Assembly (NCBI GenBank): GCA_020041925.1
Contig: CP083409.1
DNA from: Faucicola osloensis_D
GTDB lineage: Bacteria; Pseudomonadota; Gammaproteobacteria; Pseudomonadales; Moraxellaceae
Direction: 5' to 3' (one strand)
DNA length: 64,000 nt
Shown: positions 37,267 to 45,985 of the stretch, one piece after another
Layout: the number at the start of each line of letters is the position of its first letter
How positions within the stretch are numbered: the first letter of the stretch is position 1
Program-made: the position numbers and the translations under genes
The notes under the pieces: model-generated
Seen by the model: the letters and a program-made list of their open reading frames with translations, nothing else
Database searches by the model: none
Told to the model about the DNA's origin: nothing

Positions 37267-38796
37267 TCAATGAGATTCACTATCAAAACTGTCTGTCCAA
37301 ACCAAGTGCCACGGACAAGGCGCTTGGGTAGCCAAATTCAGCTCACCGGCATCTGCCAGCCAAACACTGATATTCGGCAATAATAAAGCGAACCGTTTTG
37401 GTGTTTGAGATGCAATGAATGCCTTTTCATTGTTGTCATCCAGGATGATCACTTTGGCAAATTGTCGCTCCCAGCTAGGAATATCAAATCGTTGGCACAG
37501 TTTTTTAAACGATTGGTGAAACGATTGTGATAATAATTGAAAAGACTCATTGGGCAATACGGTTCTGCTAGCAAGCGCCAATTCTAGAGATAGCTCCTCA
37601 GACAGTCCCACAGATAATGCCACATCGGCAGCCAAATTGGCTAATACCCTGGTGTCTGATTTGCCATGTATCGCCTTCACATAATCGGCATCAAGGCGGT
37701 ATAACGTATCGCGGTATTTTCTAATTTCAATCCCCTGCCACTGCAAAATCGCTTGCTGGTCTGTTTGCACTGATTGTAGTAACTGCTCAATTTGTGCAAT
37801 CAATTGCCGAGTGGGGGCAAATTTTTGTGAGCCTTTGACCCAATGATGCAATAGGTTAAAGCGTCTTGCTTGGCTCAATGATTTTAGATTGGGAATATGC
37901 AAACATTGCTGATGACTTGTCCAGCCATTTGAGCGCTGACATAGCGCCAAATCTTGTTGATATTGGTCCTCGACTATACGCTGGGCTTCGGTCAGGTTTT
38001 GCTGGGTGCGGGTGATATTTTGCACTACTTTATGAAAGCGCTCATCAAGGAGTGGCAAAATCTGATTACGTAAAAAAGCGCGCTGATTAGCTACGCCAAA
38101 ATTGGTAGGATCATTGACATAAGGGATATGTTGCGCCGCTACAAAGTCGCTAATCTCATCACGCGTTACCCCAAGCAACGGACGCCATAACCAAATGGGT
38201 TTGCCAAATTCGTGTTGCACCGCAAACGCCGTCATGCCTGTCAGCCCTGCCAATCCTGTCCCTTGGCATAGGTTCATCAACAAGGTTTCCACCTGATCGT
38301 TAGCGTGATGCGCCAAGGCAACAATAGCGTTTTCGCCTGCAATCTGTATGATGGCACGATAGCGGGCGGTTCTGGCTTGTTGTTCATTGGCTTGTTGTGT
38401 GCCGATTTGTTGTTCGTTGGCTTGTTGTGTGCTCGCTTGTTGTTCTTGGCTGATTGTACTATCGGCGGCATAAACTTGCTGCAATTGCCAATCGATACAA
38501 ACGCTGTCATAGTCGATGCGGTGCTTGTGGCAATAGCTTTCTACGAGTTGTTGCCAGTCATCACTGATTTTTTGCAATTTATGGTTGATATGAATCACAT
38601 GAATCGGTAGTTGTAGCTGCTGACAGGCGAACAGTAATGCCATCGAGTCTCGCCCGCCACTGCACGCAATATAAATTTTAGTGGCAGCCTTGGGGTGCGG
38701 GTTGATATGGGTTTGATAACTTTGTTTAATCGCTTCAATGACAGGTGACATACAGACAGATGACATAGGGATAGACGACATAGTGCTCAAGCTCAT
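37267..38796 (-). CDS. tilS: tRNA(Ile)-lysidine synthetase
   Basis: It modifies C34 of tRNA-Ile(CAU) to lysidine. The PP-loop is ACSGGRDSMALLF (SGGxDS). HHANDQVETLLMNLCQGTGLAGLTG follows as the family lysidine-site region. About 509 residues from the ATG at 38796. I rejected the longest open frame (to 38871) because its beginning overlaps a terminator-like hairpin; ATGs at 38781 and 38751 are also possible. Between the PP-loop domain and HHANDQ there is a Gln-rich insertion with repeated TQQANEQQ from an in-frame 30-base repeat. A TilS substrate-binding domain follows. Confidence 0.9.
   Translation of the reverse strand: MSLSTMSSIPMSSVCMSPVIEAIKQSYQTHINPHPKAATKIYIACSGGRDSMALLFACQQLQLPIHVIHINHKLQKISDDWQQLVESYCHKHRIDYDSVCIDWQLQQVYAADSTISQEQQASTQQANEQQIGTQQANEQQARTARYRAIIQIAGENAIVALAHHANDQVETLLMNLCQGTGLAGLTGMTAFAVQHEFGKPIWLWRPLLGVTRDEISDFVAAQHIPYVNDPTNFGVANQRAFLRNQILPLLDERFHKVVQNITRTQQNLTEAQRIVEDQYQQDLALCQRSNGWTSHQQCLHIPNLKSLSQARRFNLLHHWVKGSQKFAPTRQLIAQIEQLLQSVQTDQQAILQWQGIEIRKYRDTLYRLDADYVKAIHGKSDTRVLANLAADVALSVGLSEELSLELALASRTVLPNESFQLLSQSFHQSFKKLCQRFDIPSWERQFAKVIILDDNNEKAFIASQTPKRFALLLPNISVWLADAGELNLATQAPCPWHLVWTDSFDSESH
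38377..38452. repeat. 30-bp in-frame tandem repeat inside tilS
   Basis: Two full 30-base units (38377-38406 and 38407-38436) and a partial third share TTGTTGTTC and GGCTTGTTGTGTGC. They encode two copies of TQQANEQQ plus linkers, keeping the frame. Confidence 0.9.
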
Positions 38797-38840
38797 GCGG
38801 CAAGAGAAAAACAAGGGAATAAAACAAATGGGATAAAATA

Positions 38841-38864
38841 ATGGGCGCCCCAATAAACGCCCAT
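38841..38864 (-). terminator. Possible terminator between accA and tilS
   Basis: Arms ATGGGCG and CGCCCAT (7 bases) with a 10-base loop. On the minus strand the stem is followed by TATTTTAT. It is 31 bases past the accA stop, and the T-tract is imperfect. Confidence 0.55.
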
Positions 38865-38895
38865 GGGTCATTAAAATGGGTTAAATCACTGACAA

Positions 38896-39705
38896 TCAAG
38901 CAGAGGCTTTTGGTAAGGACACCGTAGAATTAAAACTCATCAGTTTTTCATAGCGTTGTTGCAGACGTGTTTGTTCATCAAGCTTTACCAGCAACGCTAG
39001 CTGTTGCTCAAGCGTGGCTTTAAGGTTGGTCATAGCGACATCACTGTTGATATGCGCGCCCTCGCCTTCCCCGATGACTTCATCAATCAAGCCAAGGGAT
39101 TTTAAATTTGCCGCACTGAGTTTCAACGCCTCACTGGCTTGGGGCGCTTTTTCAGCCGTTTTCCATAGAATCGATGCACAACCTTCAGGCGAAATCACAG
39201 AATAAATGCTGTTTTCTAGCATATTGATACGATCCGCGACGCCAATCGCCAGGGCACCACCTGAACCCCCTTCACCGATTACCGTGGCAATCACAGGCAC
39301 ATTCAATGATGAAAATACCGCAATACTTTGGGCAATCGCTTGGGCTTGACCACGCTCTTCTGCTCCCACGCCAGGATATGCGCCTTGGGTATCAATAAAG
39401 GTAAACACCGGCAATTTAAACCGTTCTGCCATTTGCACGAGTCTAACTACTTTGCGGTAGCCTTCTGGGTTTGCCATACCAAAATTGTACTCAATACGCT
39501 CACGGGTGCTGCGACCGCGATGTTGACCAATTAGCATGACAGGCTGGTCATTAAACATCGCCATCCCGCCCAAAATCGCTTTGTCATCGGCATACGCGCG
39601 ATCCCCTTGCAGCACATCAAATTCCGTAAACAGCTGGTTGGCATAATCCAAAAATAATGGTCGTTTTGCATGACGTGCAAGCTGTACTTTTTCCCAAACA
39701 CTCAT
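38896..39705 (-). CDS. accA: Acetyl-CoA carboxylase carboxyltransferase subunit alpha
   Basis: 269 residues. With AccD it transfers the carboxyl group from biotin to acetyl-CoA. Clear family segments are GQHRGRSTRERIEYNFGM (about 63-80), FIDTQGAYPGVGAEERGQ and VIGEGGSGGALAIGVAD. It lacks the N-terminal helical stretch of about 45 residues found in E. coli AccA (319), apparently a short family form and not a broken gene. The accD partner is not in the window. Confidence 0.96.
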   Translation of the reverse strand: MSVWEKVQLARHAKRPLFLDYANQLFTEFDVLQGDRAYADDKAILGGMAMFNDQPVMLIGQHRGRSTRERIEYNFGMANPEGYRKVVRLVQMAERFKLPVFTFIDTQGAYPGVGAEERGQAQAIAQSIAVFSSLNVPVIATVIGEGGSGGALAIGVADRINMLENSIYSVISPEGCASILWKTAEKAPQASEALKLSAANLKSLGLIDEVIGEGEGAHINSDVAMTNLKATLEQQLALLVKLDEQTRLQQRYEKLMSFNSTVSLPKASA

Positions 39706-39788
39706 TGTCGTTATTCCCTTGTTTTATTGCGACTGTTGTCATCTCAATATCGTATGACAGACCTAAGCTCTTCACTCTATTTAAAAAC

Positions 39789-39836
39789 TTGCTTAGCTTT
39801 TCGTTTAGCTATTTACTTAGCCATTTGCTTAGCCAA
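39789..39836. repeat. Four 12-bp repeats at the ppx stop codon
   Basis: TTGCTTAGCTTT, TCGTTTAGCTAT, TTACTTAGCCAT and TTGCTTAGCCAA follow each other. The last unit contains the ppx stop codon. In the ppx direction each copy ends in GCTAA, and the 12-base period keeps the frame, so TAA recurs in frame four times. Confidence 0.9.
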
Positions 39837-41352
39837 TAGCTGGCTCGTAGGTGGTAATGGATAAGCTCATGCCCCACTTTTGCCAAATATCAATTTCATC
39901 TTGCAAATCTGACAGCACAAGACTTGCGTTATCATCCGCTAAATTTACCGAAACTTCCCAAGTATGGTTATCTTTAGCCGCTAGCTGAATCGGTAGCGTA
40001 TCATGTTTGCTACGGCTGTGATGCACCAGTACCGCTAGGCGTAAAATCAAAGTTAAATACACCAGATTGTCACCGCCGACCATTTTGACTTCATCCAAAC
40101 TATCAGGTTTTAATTTACGGCGATGGTGCATTACGAGCTGCGACAAGCGTGTTTTATCGACTTGTGAAAACCCGTCAATATCCGAATTTTCTAGCAAATA
40201 GGCACTGTGCCTGTGATAGCTACTATGGCTGATGGCAAGACCAATTTCATATAGATAGGCACCACGGCGAAGTAAATCCGCGTCTTCTTCATCAAGCCCC
40301 AAGCGATTTCTCACTTGGTCAAACAGCTGCTGCGCGGTACGTACCACACGTTTTGCTTGTTTTCTATCGACCGAATAACGCGTCATCAAGGCTTGTACAC
40401 TGCGATCGCGTACATCTTCACTGGCAAAACGCCCAAGCATATCGTACATGACACCTTCACGCAGCGCACCATCTGAATAAGAGATGGTATCAATGCCCAA
40501 AACATTCATCGCTGCCAACAGCACGGCGACACCTGCAGGCAACACTGCTTTACGGGTGTCTTTAATGTCGGCAAAATCAATATTGTCGATATGCTTTGCT
40601 TTAATCAGTAATTTTTGGATTTCTTTGACACCGCTGTAGGTCACCCGAGCATTTTCATCGGCAAGTCCAAGTTGCAGCAAAATTTGATTGACCGCTTTAA
40701 TCGTACCACTTGAGCCCGTGACACTGTCCCAACCCGTTTTTTGATATAATCGGCTAATACCAAGCACTTCTTTTCTCGCCGCAGCAATCGCTTTTTCAAA
40801 CGCTTTTTCGGTGATAGCGCCGTCAGTAAAATAGGATTTGGTAAAGGCAACACAGCCCATCTGTAGGCTTTCGGTCAAAATCGGATCAAAGCCTTTGCCA
40901 ATAATAAACTCCGTCGAACCACCGCCAATATCAATCACCAAGCGTTTATCGGTACTGGCATTGGTATGAGAAACTCCCAAATAAATTAGACGGGCTTCTT
41001 CTCGCCCCGCAATGACTTCTAAGGGTTTGGGTAAAATTAAATTGGCTTGTCGAATAAATTCATCCGCATTTTTGGCTTGGCGCAGGGCATTGGTAGCCAC
41101 AATCCGTAACCGCTGTGGTGAGACAGCGTCTAGTCGTCCAACAAAACGGGTCAAACAATCCAGTCCACGCTTTTGTGCCTCAAGCGACAAATAGTTGTTT
41201 TCATCAAGTCCAGCGGCAAGCTGCACTTTTTCTGACATTGATGCTAATTTGCGTACTTCCCCATGGTCCAACCGCGCGATGGCTAGATGAAAGCTATTTG
41301 AGCCAATATCAATGGCAGCCATAAGTTCGTTGTTAGCAAGTAAGTCAGGCAT
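39829..41352 (-). CDS. ppx: Exopolyphosphatase, Ppx/GppA family
   Basis: 507 residues. It removes terminal phosphate from polyphosphate, or acts on pppGpp. It has the actin-like ATPase fold, with AAIDIGSNSFHLAIARL (about 13-29) and DIGGGSTEFIIG (about 141-152). The C-terminal half carries an HD-like helical domain (HSSYHRHSAYLLENSDIDG, given here by H, H and D). The length fits Ppx; GppA cannot be strictly excluded. A polyphosphate kinase gene is not in the window. Confidence 0.92.
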   Translation of the reverse strand: MPDLLANNELMAAIDIGSNSFHLAIARLDHGEVRKLASMSEKVQLAAGLDENNYLSLEAQKRGLDCLTRFVGRLDAVSPQRLRIVATNALRQAKNADEFIRQANLILPKPLEVIAGREEARLIYLGVSHTNASTDKRLVIDIGGGSTEFIIGKGFDPILTESLQMGCVAFTKSYFTDGAITEKAFEKAIAAARKEVLGISRLYQKTGWDSVTGSSGTIKAVNQILLQLGLADENARVTYSGVKEIQKLLIKAKHIDNIDFADIKDTRKAVLPAGVAVLLAAMNVLGIDTISYSDGALREGVMYDMLGRFASEDVRDRSVQALMTRYSVDRKQAKRVVRTAQQLFDQVRNRLGLDEEDADLLRRGAYLYEIGLAISHSSYHRHSAYLLENSDIDGFSQVDKTRLSQLVMHHRRKLKPDSLDEVKMVGGDNLVYLTLILRLAVLVHHSRSKHDTLPIQLAAKDNHTWEVSVNLADDNASLVLSDLQDEIDIWQKWGMSLSITTYEPAIG

Positions 41353-41845
41353 ATGTCACTTAGTGTCGGTTAAAGTCAATAATTCGATTAGACACCATTT
41401 TACGCATTTTCAACCCTGAGTAAAAGCCATTTTATTGCAACTGCCATTTTTGTATCCCTCCATGCCTGTCCATCGGTGAAAAAATTGGCTTTAATATTTT
41501 CTGAAAACTTCTATCGTTACAATCATTTAGATACAATTAATTAGATACCATTAATGTTTCTTATCATAACTATCAAAACAATTAACCATACCCATACCCT
41601 GTTTTGGGGTTGTGTTATGCTAAGATGACCCTATCATAATAATCACTATAAAGTAATTTGCCGTTGGGTGCCTGTTTAATAGATTTCACTATCCTATCAT
41701 TGCTTCTATCACTGTTTGATTGTATCCAATATTAAGATTTTTTTATTAGGCAAAAACAAGCACTGGGCAAAAACAAGCGTTTGGGTCATTACTTAACCGT
41801 AATCCAAAACCTAACAGTTAACAACATCAACACGTAGGAGTTACT
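41353..41845. other. 493-bp gap between ppx and trxA
   Basis: No gene is seen. It is AT-rich. A 13-base direct repeat GGCAAAAACAAGC occurs at 41749-41761 and 41766-41778 (17-base period). A TTGTGT/TATCAT pair with a 16-base spacer near 41612-41640 is a possible but weak trxA promoter. The trxA start is preceded by AGGAG. Confidence 0.5.
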
Positions 41846-42169
41846 ATGTCTTCAGTTATTCATGCCGATGAAGGTACTTTTGAAAAAGCAGTACTACAAT
41901 CAGATACCCCAGTATTGGTCGATTTTTGGGCAACTTGGTGCGGTCCATGTAAAGCCATCGCCCCTGTATTAGACGAGCTTTCTTCAGAATATGAAGGTAA
42001 AGCGCGAATCGTTAAAATCGACGTTGACCAAAATCCAAACTTAGCCGCACAATATGGTATCCGTAGCATCCCTACCTTATTTGTGTTTAAAAACGGTGAA
42101 AAAGTGGATGCCACTATGGGTATGCAACCAAAAGCCCAGTTGACTGCCCTTATCAACAAACACTTATAA
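41846..42169 (+). CDS. trxA: Thioredoxin
   Basis: 107 residues, the standard thioredoxin length. The redox site is WATWCGPCKAIAP (CGPC), with the buried cis-proline in SIPTLFVFKNG. It is the general cytosolic disulfide reductant. AGGAG precedes the ATG at the right distance. It is followed by its own terminator and then by rho, a common order in this group. Confidence 0.98.
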   Translation: MSSVIHADEGTFEKAVLQSDTPVLVDFWATWCGPCKAIAPVLDELSSEYEGKARIVKIDVDQNPNLAAQYGIRSIPTLFVFKNGEKVDATMGMQPKAQLTALINKHL

Positions 42170-42256
42170 TCGCTGGAGTAAGAATCACCAGCGTAGGTTA
42201 AATTGAATTTTTACATTGGTAATGGTGTCTTTTTTGATAGTTACCAATGATATTCG

Positions 42257-42298
42257 CCGCGATTTTGATACTTGTGAGTAAAAAAATCGCGGTTTTTT
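42257..42298 (+). terminator. Terminator of trxA
   Basis: Arms CCGCGATTTT and AAAATCGCGG (10 bases, perfect) with a 16-base loop, followed by TTTTTT. Confidence 0.9.
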
Positions 42299-42570
42299 AT
42301 GTCGATACATTGACAAATGAATATGTCAAGTCGTATAGTGTGTTTCACAAAATAACTATCTTATCGATATGCTTAACGTCACGTTAGCAGGCATTTACTA
42401 TTATTTGGTTTAGTTGGTATTGTCTGTTTGCAACGCTTAGTTAATCATTTCAAACGTTTCTAGTTTTTCTCTTTACATTCTCTTCACCCCCTACTGTCTT
42501 AAAACGATGCAGCGCCTTTACTCGACTCACGTTTTGAGGTGGTTCAAAATTAGTTATTGATGATTTACCT
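42299..42570 (+). promoter_or_regulatory. rho upstream region
   Basis: The 272 bases from the trxA terminator to rho carry no gene. rho leaders are often long and autoregulated by Rho itself, and a pyrimidine-rich, G-poor stretch at 42458-42503 (TTTCTAG to TACTGTC) could serve as a rut-like site. No clear ribosome-binding site precedes the rho ATG. This is only inference. Confidence 0.3.
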
Positions 42571-43839
42571 ATGAATTTGACTGAACTCAAAAAAAAATCG
42601 ATTGCTGAATTGTTGTTGATTAGCGAGCAAATGGGTCTAGAAAACATGGCCCGTAGTCGCAAACAAGATATCATTTTTGCTATTTTAAAAACCCATGCCC
42701 GAAACGGTGAAGCTATCTATGGAGATGGCGTGCTTGAGATTTTGCCCGATGGCTTTGGTTTTTTACGATCGTCGGAAGGCTCTTATCTAGCAGGTCCCGA
42801 TGATATCTATGTGAGTCCAAGTCAAATTCGCCGTTTCAATCTCAAGACGGGTGACTCCATCGCTGGTACGATTCGCCCACCCAAGGATTCTGAGCGTTAT
42901 TTTGCCCTATTAAAAGTCAACGAAATCAACTTCGACACCCCAGACCGCTCTCGCCACAAACTGATTTTTGAAAACTTAACCCCTCTTTTTCCCACCCAGC
43001 AGCTTCGCTTAGAACTTGGTAATGGTACCACAGAAGACTTAACGGGCCGTATCATTGACTTGATTGCCCCGATTGGTAAAGGTCAACGCTCAATTATTGT
43101 CGCCCCACCAAAAGCGGGTAAAACCGTACTACTACAATCTATCGCGCAATCCATCACCAAAAACAACCCAGAATGTTATCTCATCGTGCTGCTCATTGAC
43201 GAGCGCCCTGAAGAAGTGACCGAGATGCAGCGCACGGTGCGTGGTGAAGTGGTCGCATCGACCTTTGATGAGCCGCCAACTCGCCACGTACAAGTCGCCG
43301 AAATGGTGATTGAAAAAGCCAAACGCTTGGTTGAGCACAAACAAGACGTGGTGATTTTACTTGACTCCATCACACGCCTTGCCCGCGCCTATAATACGGT
43401 TTTGCCTTCATCGGGTAAGGTATTGACGGGTGGGGTGGATGCCAATGCCCTAGAGCGACCAAAACGCTTTTTTGGTGCCGCGCGTAATGTCGAAGAAGGC
43501 GGTAGCTTGACCATTATTTCAACCGCTTTGATTGACACAGGCAGTACCATGGATAAGGTGATTTATGAGGAGTTTAAGGGGACAGGTAACCAAGAAATTA
43601 CCCTTGAGCGTGAAATTGCCGAAAAACGGGTATTCCCTGCCATCAATATCAAAAAATCGGGCACTCGCCGCGAAGAGCGGTTGATGGATGAGGCGATGCT
43701 ACGCAAAGTATGGATTCTGCGCAAACTGCTACACCCCATGGATGAACTACAAGCCACTGAGTTTTTGCTAGAAAAACTTAAAGACTCAAAAACCAATGAT
43801 GAATTCTTTGAGCAAATGACGCGTAAAGATAAATCTTAA
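42571..43839 (+). CDS. rho: Transcription termination factor Rho
   Basis: 422 residues, the normal length. It has an N-terminal Rho domain (MNLTELKKKSIAELLLISEQ), an RNA-binding CSD-like domain (GVLEILPDGFGFLRSSEGSY), Walker A (APPKAGKTVLLQ, about 179-190), Walker B in DVVILLDSITRLARAYN, and the Q/R loops in the ring ATPase. It terminates transcription of untranslated RNA. It follows trxA and ends at a strong terminator. Confidence 0.98.
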   Translation: MNLTELKKKSIAELLLISEQMGLENMARSRKQDIIFAILKTHARNGEAIYGDGVLEILPDGFGFLRSSEGSYLAGPDDIYVSPSQIRRFNLKTGDSIAGTIRPPKDSERYFALLKVNEINFDTPDRSRHKLIFENLTPLFPTQQLRLELGNGTTEDLTGRIIDLIAPIGKGQRSIIVAPPKAGKTVLLQSIAQSITKNNPECYLIVLLIDERPEEVTEMQRTVRGEVVASTFDEPPTRHVQVAEMVIEKAKRLVEHKQDVVILLDSITRLARAYNTVLPSSGKVLTGGVDANALERPKRFFGAARNVEEGGSLTIISTALIDTGSTMDKVIYEEFKGTGNQEITLEREIAEKRVFPAINIKKSGTRREERLMDEAMLRKVWILRKLLHPMDELQATEFLLEKLKDSKTNDEFFEQMTRKDKS

Positions 43840-43884
43840 TTGTCTTAACTCATAATCACGTTAACTTAGCTGACTTATAAAAAT

Positions 43885-43914
43885 AAAAAAGCTCAACCTT
43901 GTGTTGAGCTTTTT
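43885..43914. terminator. Bidirectional terminator after rho
   Basis: Arms AAAAAAGCTCAAC and GTTGAGCTTTTT with a 5-base loop, placed between rho and the convergent ypfJ. Confidence 0.92.
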
Positions 43915-43963
43915 GTTGGCATCTTTTTTATTGGCGTGCTTTGGGCTTACATCGCACCGCTAC

Positions 43964-44848
43964 TTAAATTGCACCACTAAAAGTATCGCATTGGTTGATA
44001 TCACCCGATTTTAGACCGCGTGAAAACCACGTCATACGTTGTTGACTGGTACCATGGGTGAAACTATCAGGCACCGCTGCTCGACCACTGGCTTGAGCTA
44101 AACGGTCATCACCGATTTGCTGTGCCGCATTAATCGCTTCTTCAATATCGCCTTGCTCTAAGAATTGAACACGTTGTTGGTTACGGTTTGCCCAAACACC
44201 GGCAAAACAGTCCGCTTGTAGTTCTTGACGCACTGATAAATTGTTGGCTTGTGCTTCAGTGGCACGGCGACTGGCTTCATCCACTTTTTGGCTAATACCT
44301 AACTGATTTTGTACATGGTGACCCACCTCGTGAGCAATCACATACGCCTGTGCAAAGTCACCCGCTTTACCTTGATTTTGTGCATCACCTGAGCCATTTT
44401 GGTCACCTGTAATACCCAATTTTTGGCGCATTTCTTGGAAAAAACTGGTATCAAGATAGACGCGTTGGTCAGCAGGACAATAGAAAGGACCTGTGGCTGA
44501 AGAAGCGTTACCACAACCCGAACGTACCATACCATTAAATAACACCAACTTAGGCTGTTGGTATTGCATATTGTGTTCACTAAAAATTTGACCCCACACT
44601 TCTTCTGTGTCTTTTAACACCACTGAGACAAATTTTTGGTCGCGGTCAGCCGTTTGCTGGTCAAGGGTTTGTTGTCCACTACTATTTCCACCTGTGATTG
44701 CAGAACCTGTTTGCATGGCAGTCATGGGATTCATACCAAACACTAGCCATAAAATCAACCCAATGATAATACTACCGATACCACCGCCTACAGCTTTACC
44801 GCCGCTGACCAATACATTCGAACTACCGTCACGATCTTCCCACTTCAT
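43964..44848 (-). CDS. ypfJ: Neutral zinc metallopeptidase (YpfJ family)
   Basis: 294 residues with one N-terminal membrane helix (about 20-40, GGGIGSIIIGLILWLVFG). The zinc site is AHEVGHHVQNQLG (HEVGHH, about 169), followed by LQADCFAGVWAN as third-ligand region. The start is supported by AGGAGGT eight bases before the ATG. The length and motif match the YpfJ/UPF0093-like putative metalloprotease family; its substrate is unknown. It is convergent with rho. Confidence 0.92.
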   Translation of the reverse strand: MKWEDRDGSSNVLVSGGKAVGGGIGSIIIGLILWLVFGMNPMTAMQTGSAITGGNSSGQQTLDQQTADRDQKFVSVVLKDTEEVWGQIFSEHNMQYQQPKLVLFNGMVRSGCGNASSATGPFYCPADQRVYLDTSFFQEMRQKLGITGDQNGSGDAQNQGKAGDFAQAYVIAHEVGHHVQNQLGISQKVDEASRRATEAQANNLSVRQELQADCFAGVWANRNQQRVQFLEQGDIEEAINAAQQIGDDRLAQASGRAAVPDSFTHGTSQQRMTWFSRGLKSGDINQCDTFSGAI

Positions 44849-45437
44849 ACCAATACCTCCTTAAATACTGTCTTACTTTTATAATATGCTCATATAGTTT
44901 GCTTATTGTGGCATTGTAGCATTTTGCCTAAAAATTACTGTGTGAAATCGTAGTTTTATACAGATTTTTGACAATAAACCCTAACAATATGCAACTAATG
45001 TAACTTATTATTACCTATCTAAAGTCTGATAAACCTGATTAAAATTAACCATTTATTGCGATAAAAAATTATTTTTTAGGTATTGTTTAATCCACTACTG
45101 CAAATAGAAAAAATTTTGTAAATTTACAAAAATAAAGATATCCTTCATGGATTTTTATGCGTATAATACGTCATTTTCTGCGAAAAGCTAGAAAAAGATA
45201 TCTTTTTCGTACAATATTAATAGGTTCAAAAAGTTGTACTTGTGGTTACGGTGTTATTTTGTTACAACCTTTTATCAGATTTATTATATTTTTTTATACG
45301 AAAGTTATTTTATCTTGACTAAGTTTCAGCTACAATATTGCCAGTTTCATGTCCCGTGTGTCTTTAATTCTAAATAAACTTTTTATTTAGAGTATCGTCG
45401 AGTGAATACGGGGTTATTTTCTTTAGGAGAACACGTA
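44849..45437. other. 589-bp AT-rich gap with palindromes
   Basis: No gene is visible. Two perfect 18-base palindromes lie at 45114-45131 (TTTTGTAAATTTACAAAA) and 45191-45208 (GAAAAAGATATCTTTTTC). A smaller one, CGTATAATACG around 45160-45170, contains TATAAT. An inverted repeat GTTGTA/TACAAC spans 45233-45268. A 10-bp hairpin is at 45369-45391. TACAAT at 45331-45336 may be the -10 of the lipoprotein gene; the -35 is weak. Confidence 0.65.
45369..45391 (+). promoter_or_regulatory. Leader hairpin ahead of the Ala-rich lipoprotein gene
   Basis: Perfect 10-base arms TCTAAATAAA and TTTATTTAGA flank a 3-base loop, 46 bases before the ATG at 45438. If transcription starts near 45343, this sits in the mRNA leader and could affect stability. 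Confidence 0.55.
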
Positions 45438-45764
45438 ATGAACGTTAAATTAATCGCTGTATCAAGTTTAGTTGCTGCATCTTTAGCTATGACTGCATGT
45501 AGCAAAAAAGAAGAAGCTGCACCAGCTGCTGCCTCTACCACTGCTTCAACTACAGTTGCTTCATCAACTACTACCACTGTTGAAGCTTCTGCACCAGCAG
45601 TAACTGCATCTGCTGCAACTGTTAACGCTTCTACTGTTGTAGTAGAAACTGCATCTGCTGCTGCACCAGCTTCAGCTGCTGCTGACGCTGCTAACAAAGT
45701 TGCTGATGCTGCCGCTTCTGCTGCTGCAACTGTTGCTGACGCTTCTGCATCTGCTGCAAAATAA
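45438..45764 (+). CDS. Small Ala/Thr-rich lipoprotein, 108 aa
   Basis: The start at 45438 is preceded by AGGAGA with 7 bases spacing. The signal peptide ends in the lipobox LAMTAC (about residues 14-19), so the protein is anchored in a membrane by Cys19. The mature part is very low complexity: KKEEAAPAAAS, then runs of Ala, Thr, Ser and Val with almost no aromatic or basic residue, ending ADASASAAK. GCT and GCA codons dominate for Ala, a sign of possible high expression. The function is unknown. It could be an abundant small outer-membrane lipoprotein. Confidence 0.8.
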   Translation: MNVKLIAVSSLVAASLAMTACSKKEEAAPAAASTTASTTVASSTTTTVEASAPAVTASAATVNASTVVVETASAAAPASAAADAANKVADAAASAAATVADASASAAK

Positions 45765-45783
45765 TCAGTTTTTTAAACTGAAC

Positions 45784-45812
45784 AAAAAGGAAACCCAAGC
45801 GGTTTCCTTTTT
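45784..45812 (+). terminator. Terminator of the lipoprotein gene
   Basis: AAAAAGGAAACC and GGTTTCCTTTTT form a perfect 12-base stem around a 5-base loop, 20 bases after the stop. Confidence 0.92.
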
Positions 45813-45895
45813 TTATGCTTAAAAATTTTATGAGTAAAGATTTTGTAGGGCATAAAATTTTTAACATTATTTAGATATTAAAAAATTTAGACACT

Positions 45896-45924
45896 AAAAA
45901 AGTGGGTCAATTGCCCACTTTTTT
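45896..45924. terminator. Bidirectional terminator of the ccm operon
   Basis: AAAAAAGTGGG and CCCACTTTTTT enclose a 7-base loop. On the minus strand it lies about 60 bases past the ccmE stop, beyond a tandem-repeat tract. Confidence 0.85.
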
Positions 45925-45984
45925 AGCTACATGGCTTTTTTAGCCAGCTGATTTTTTAGCTAAGTGGCTTTTTAGCTAAGTGGC
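45919..45984. repeat. Four 16-17-bp repeats directly after ccmE
   Basis: TTTTTTAGCTACATGGC, TTTTTTAGCCAGCTGA, TTTTTTAGCTAAGTGGC and TTTTTAGCTAAGTGGC follow without gaps and stop 1 base before the ccmE stop codon at 45986. Confidence 0.9.
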
Positions 45985-45985
45985 T

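Noticed and set aside
38377..38452. Repeats in tilS as a CRISPR or mobile element sign
   Set aside because: Units are adjacent without spacers and stay in the tilS frame, so this is a coding tandem repeat.
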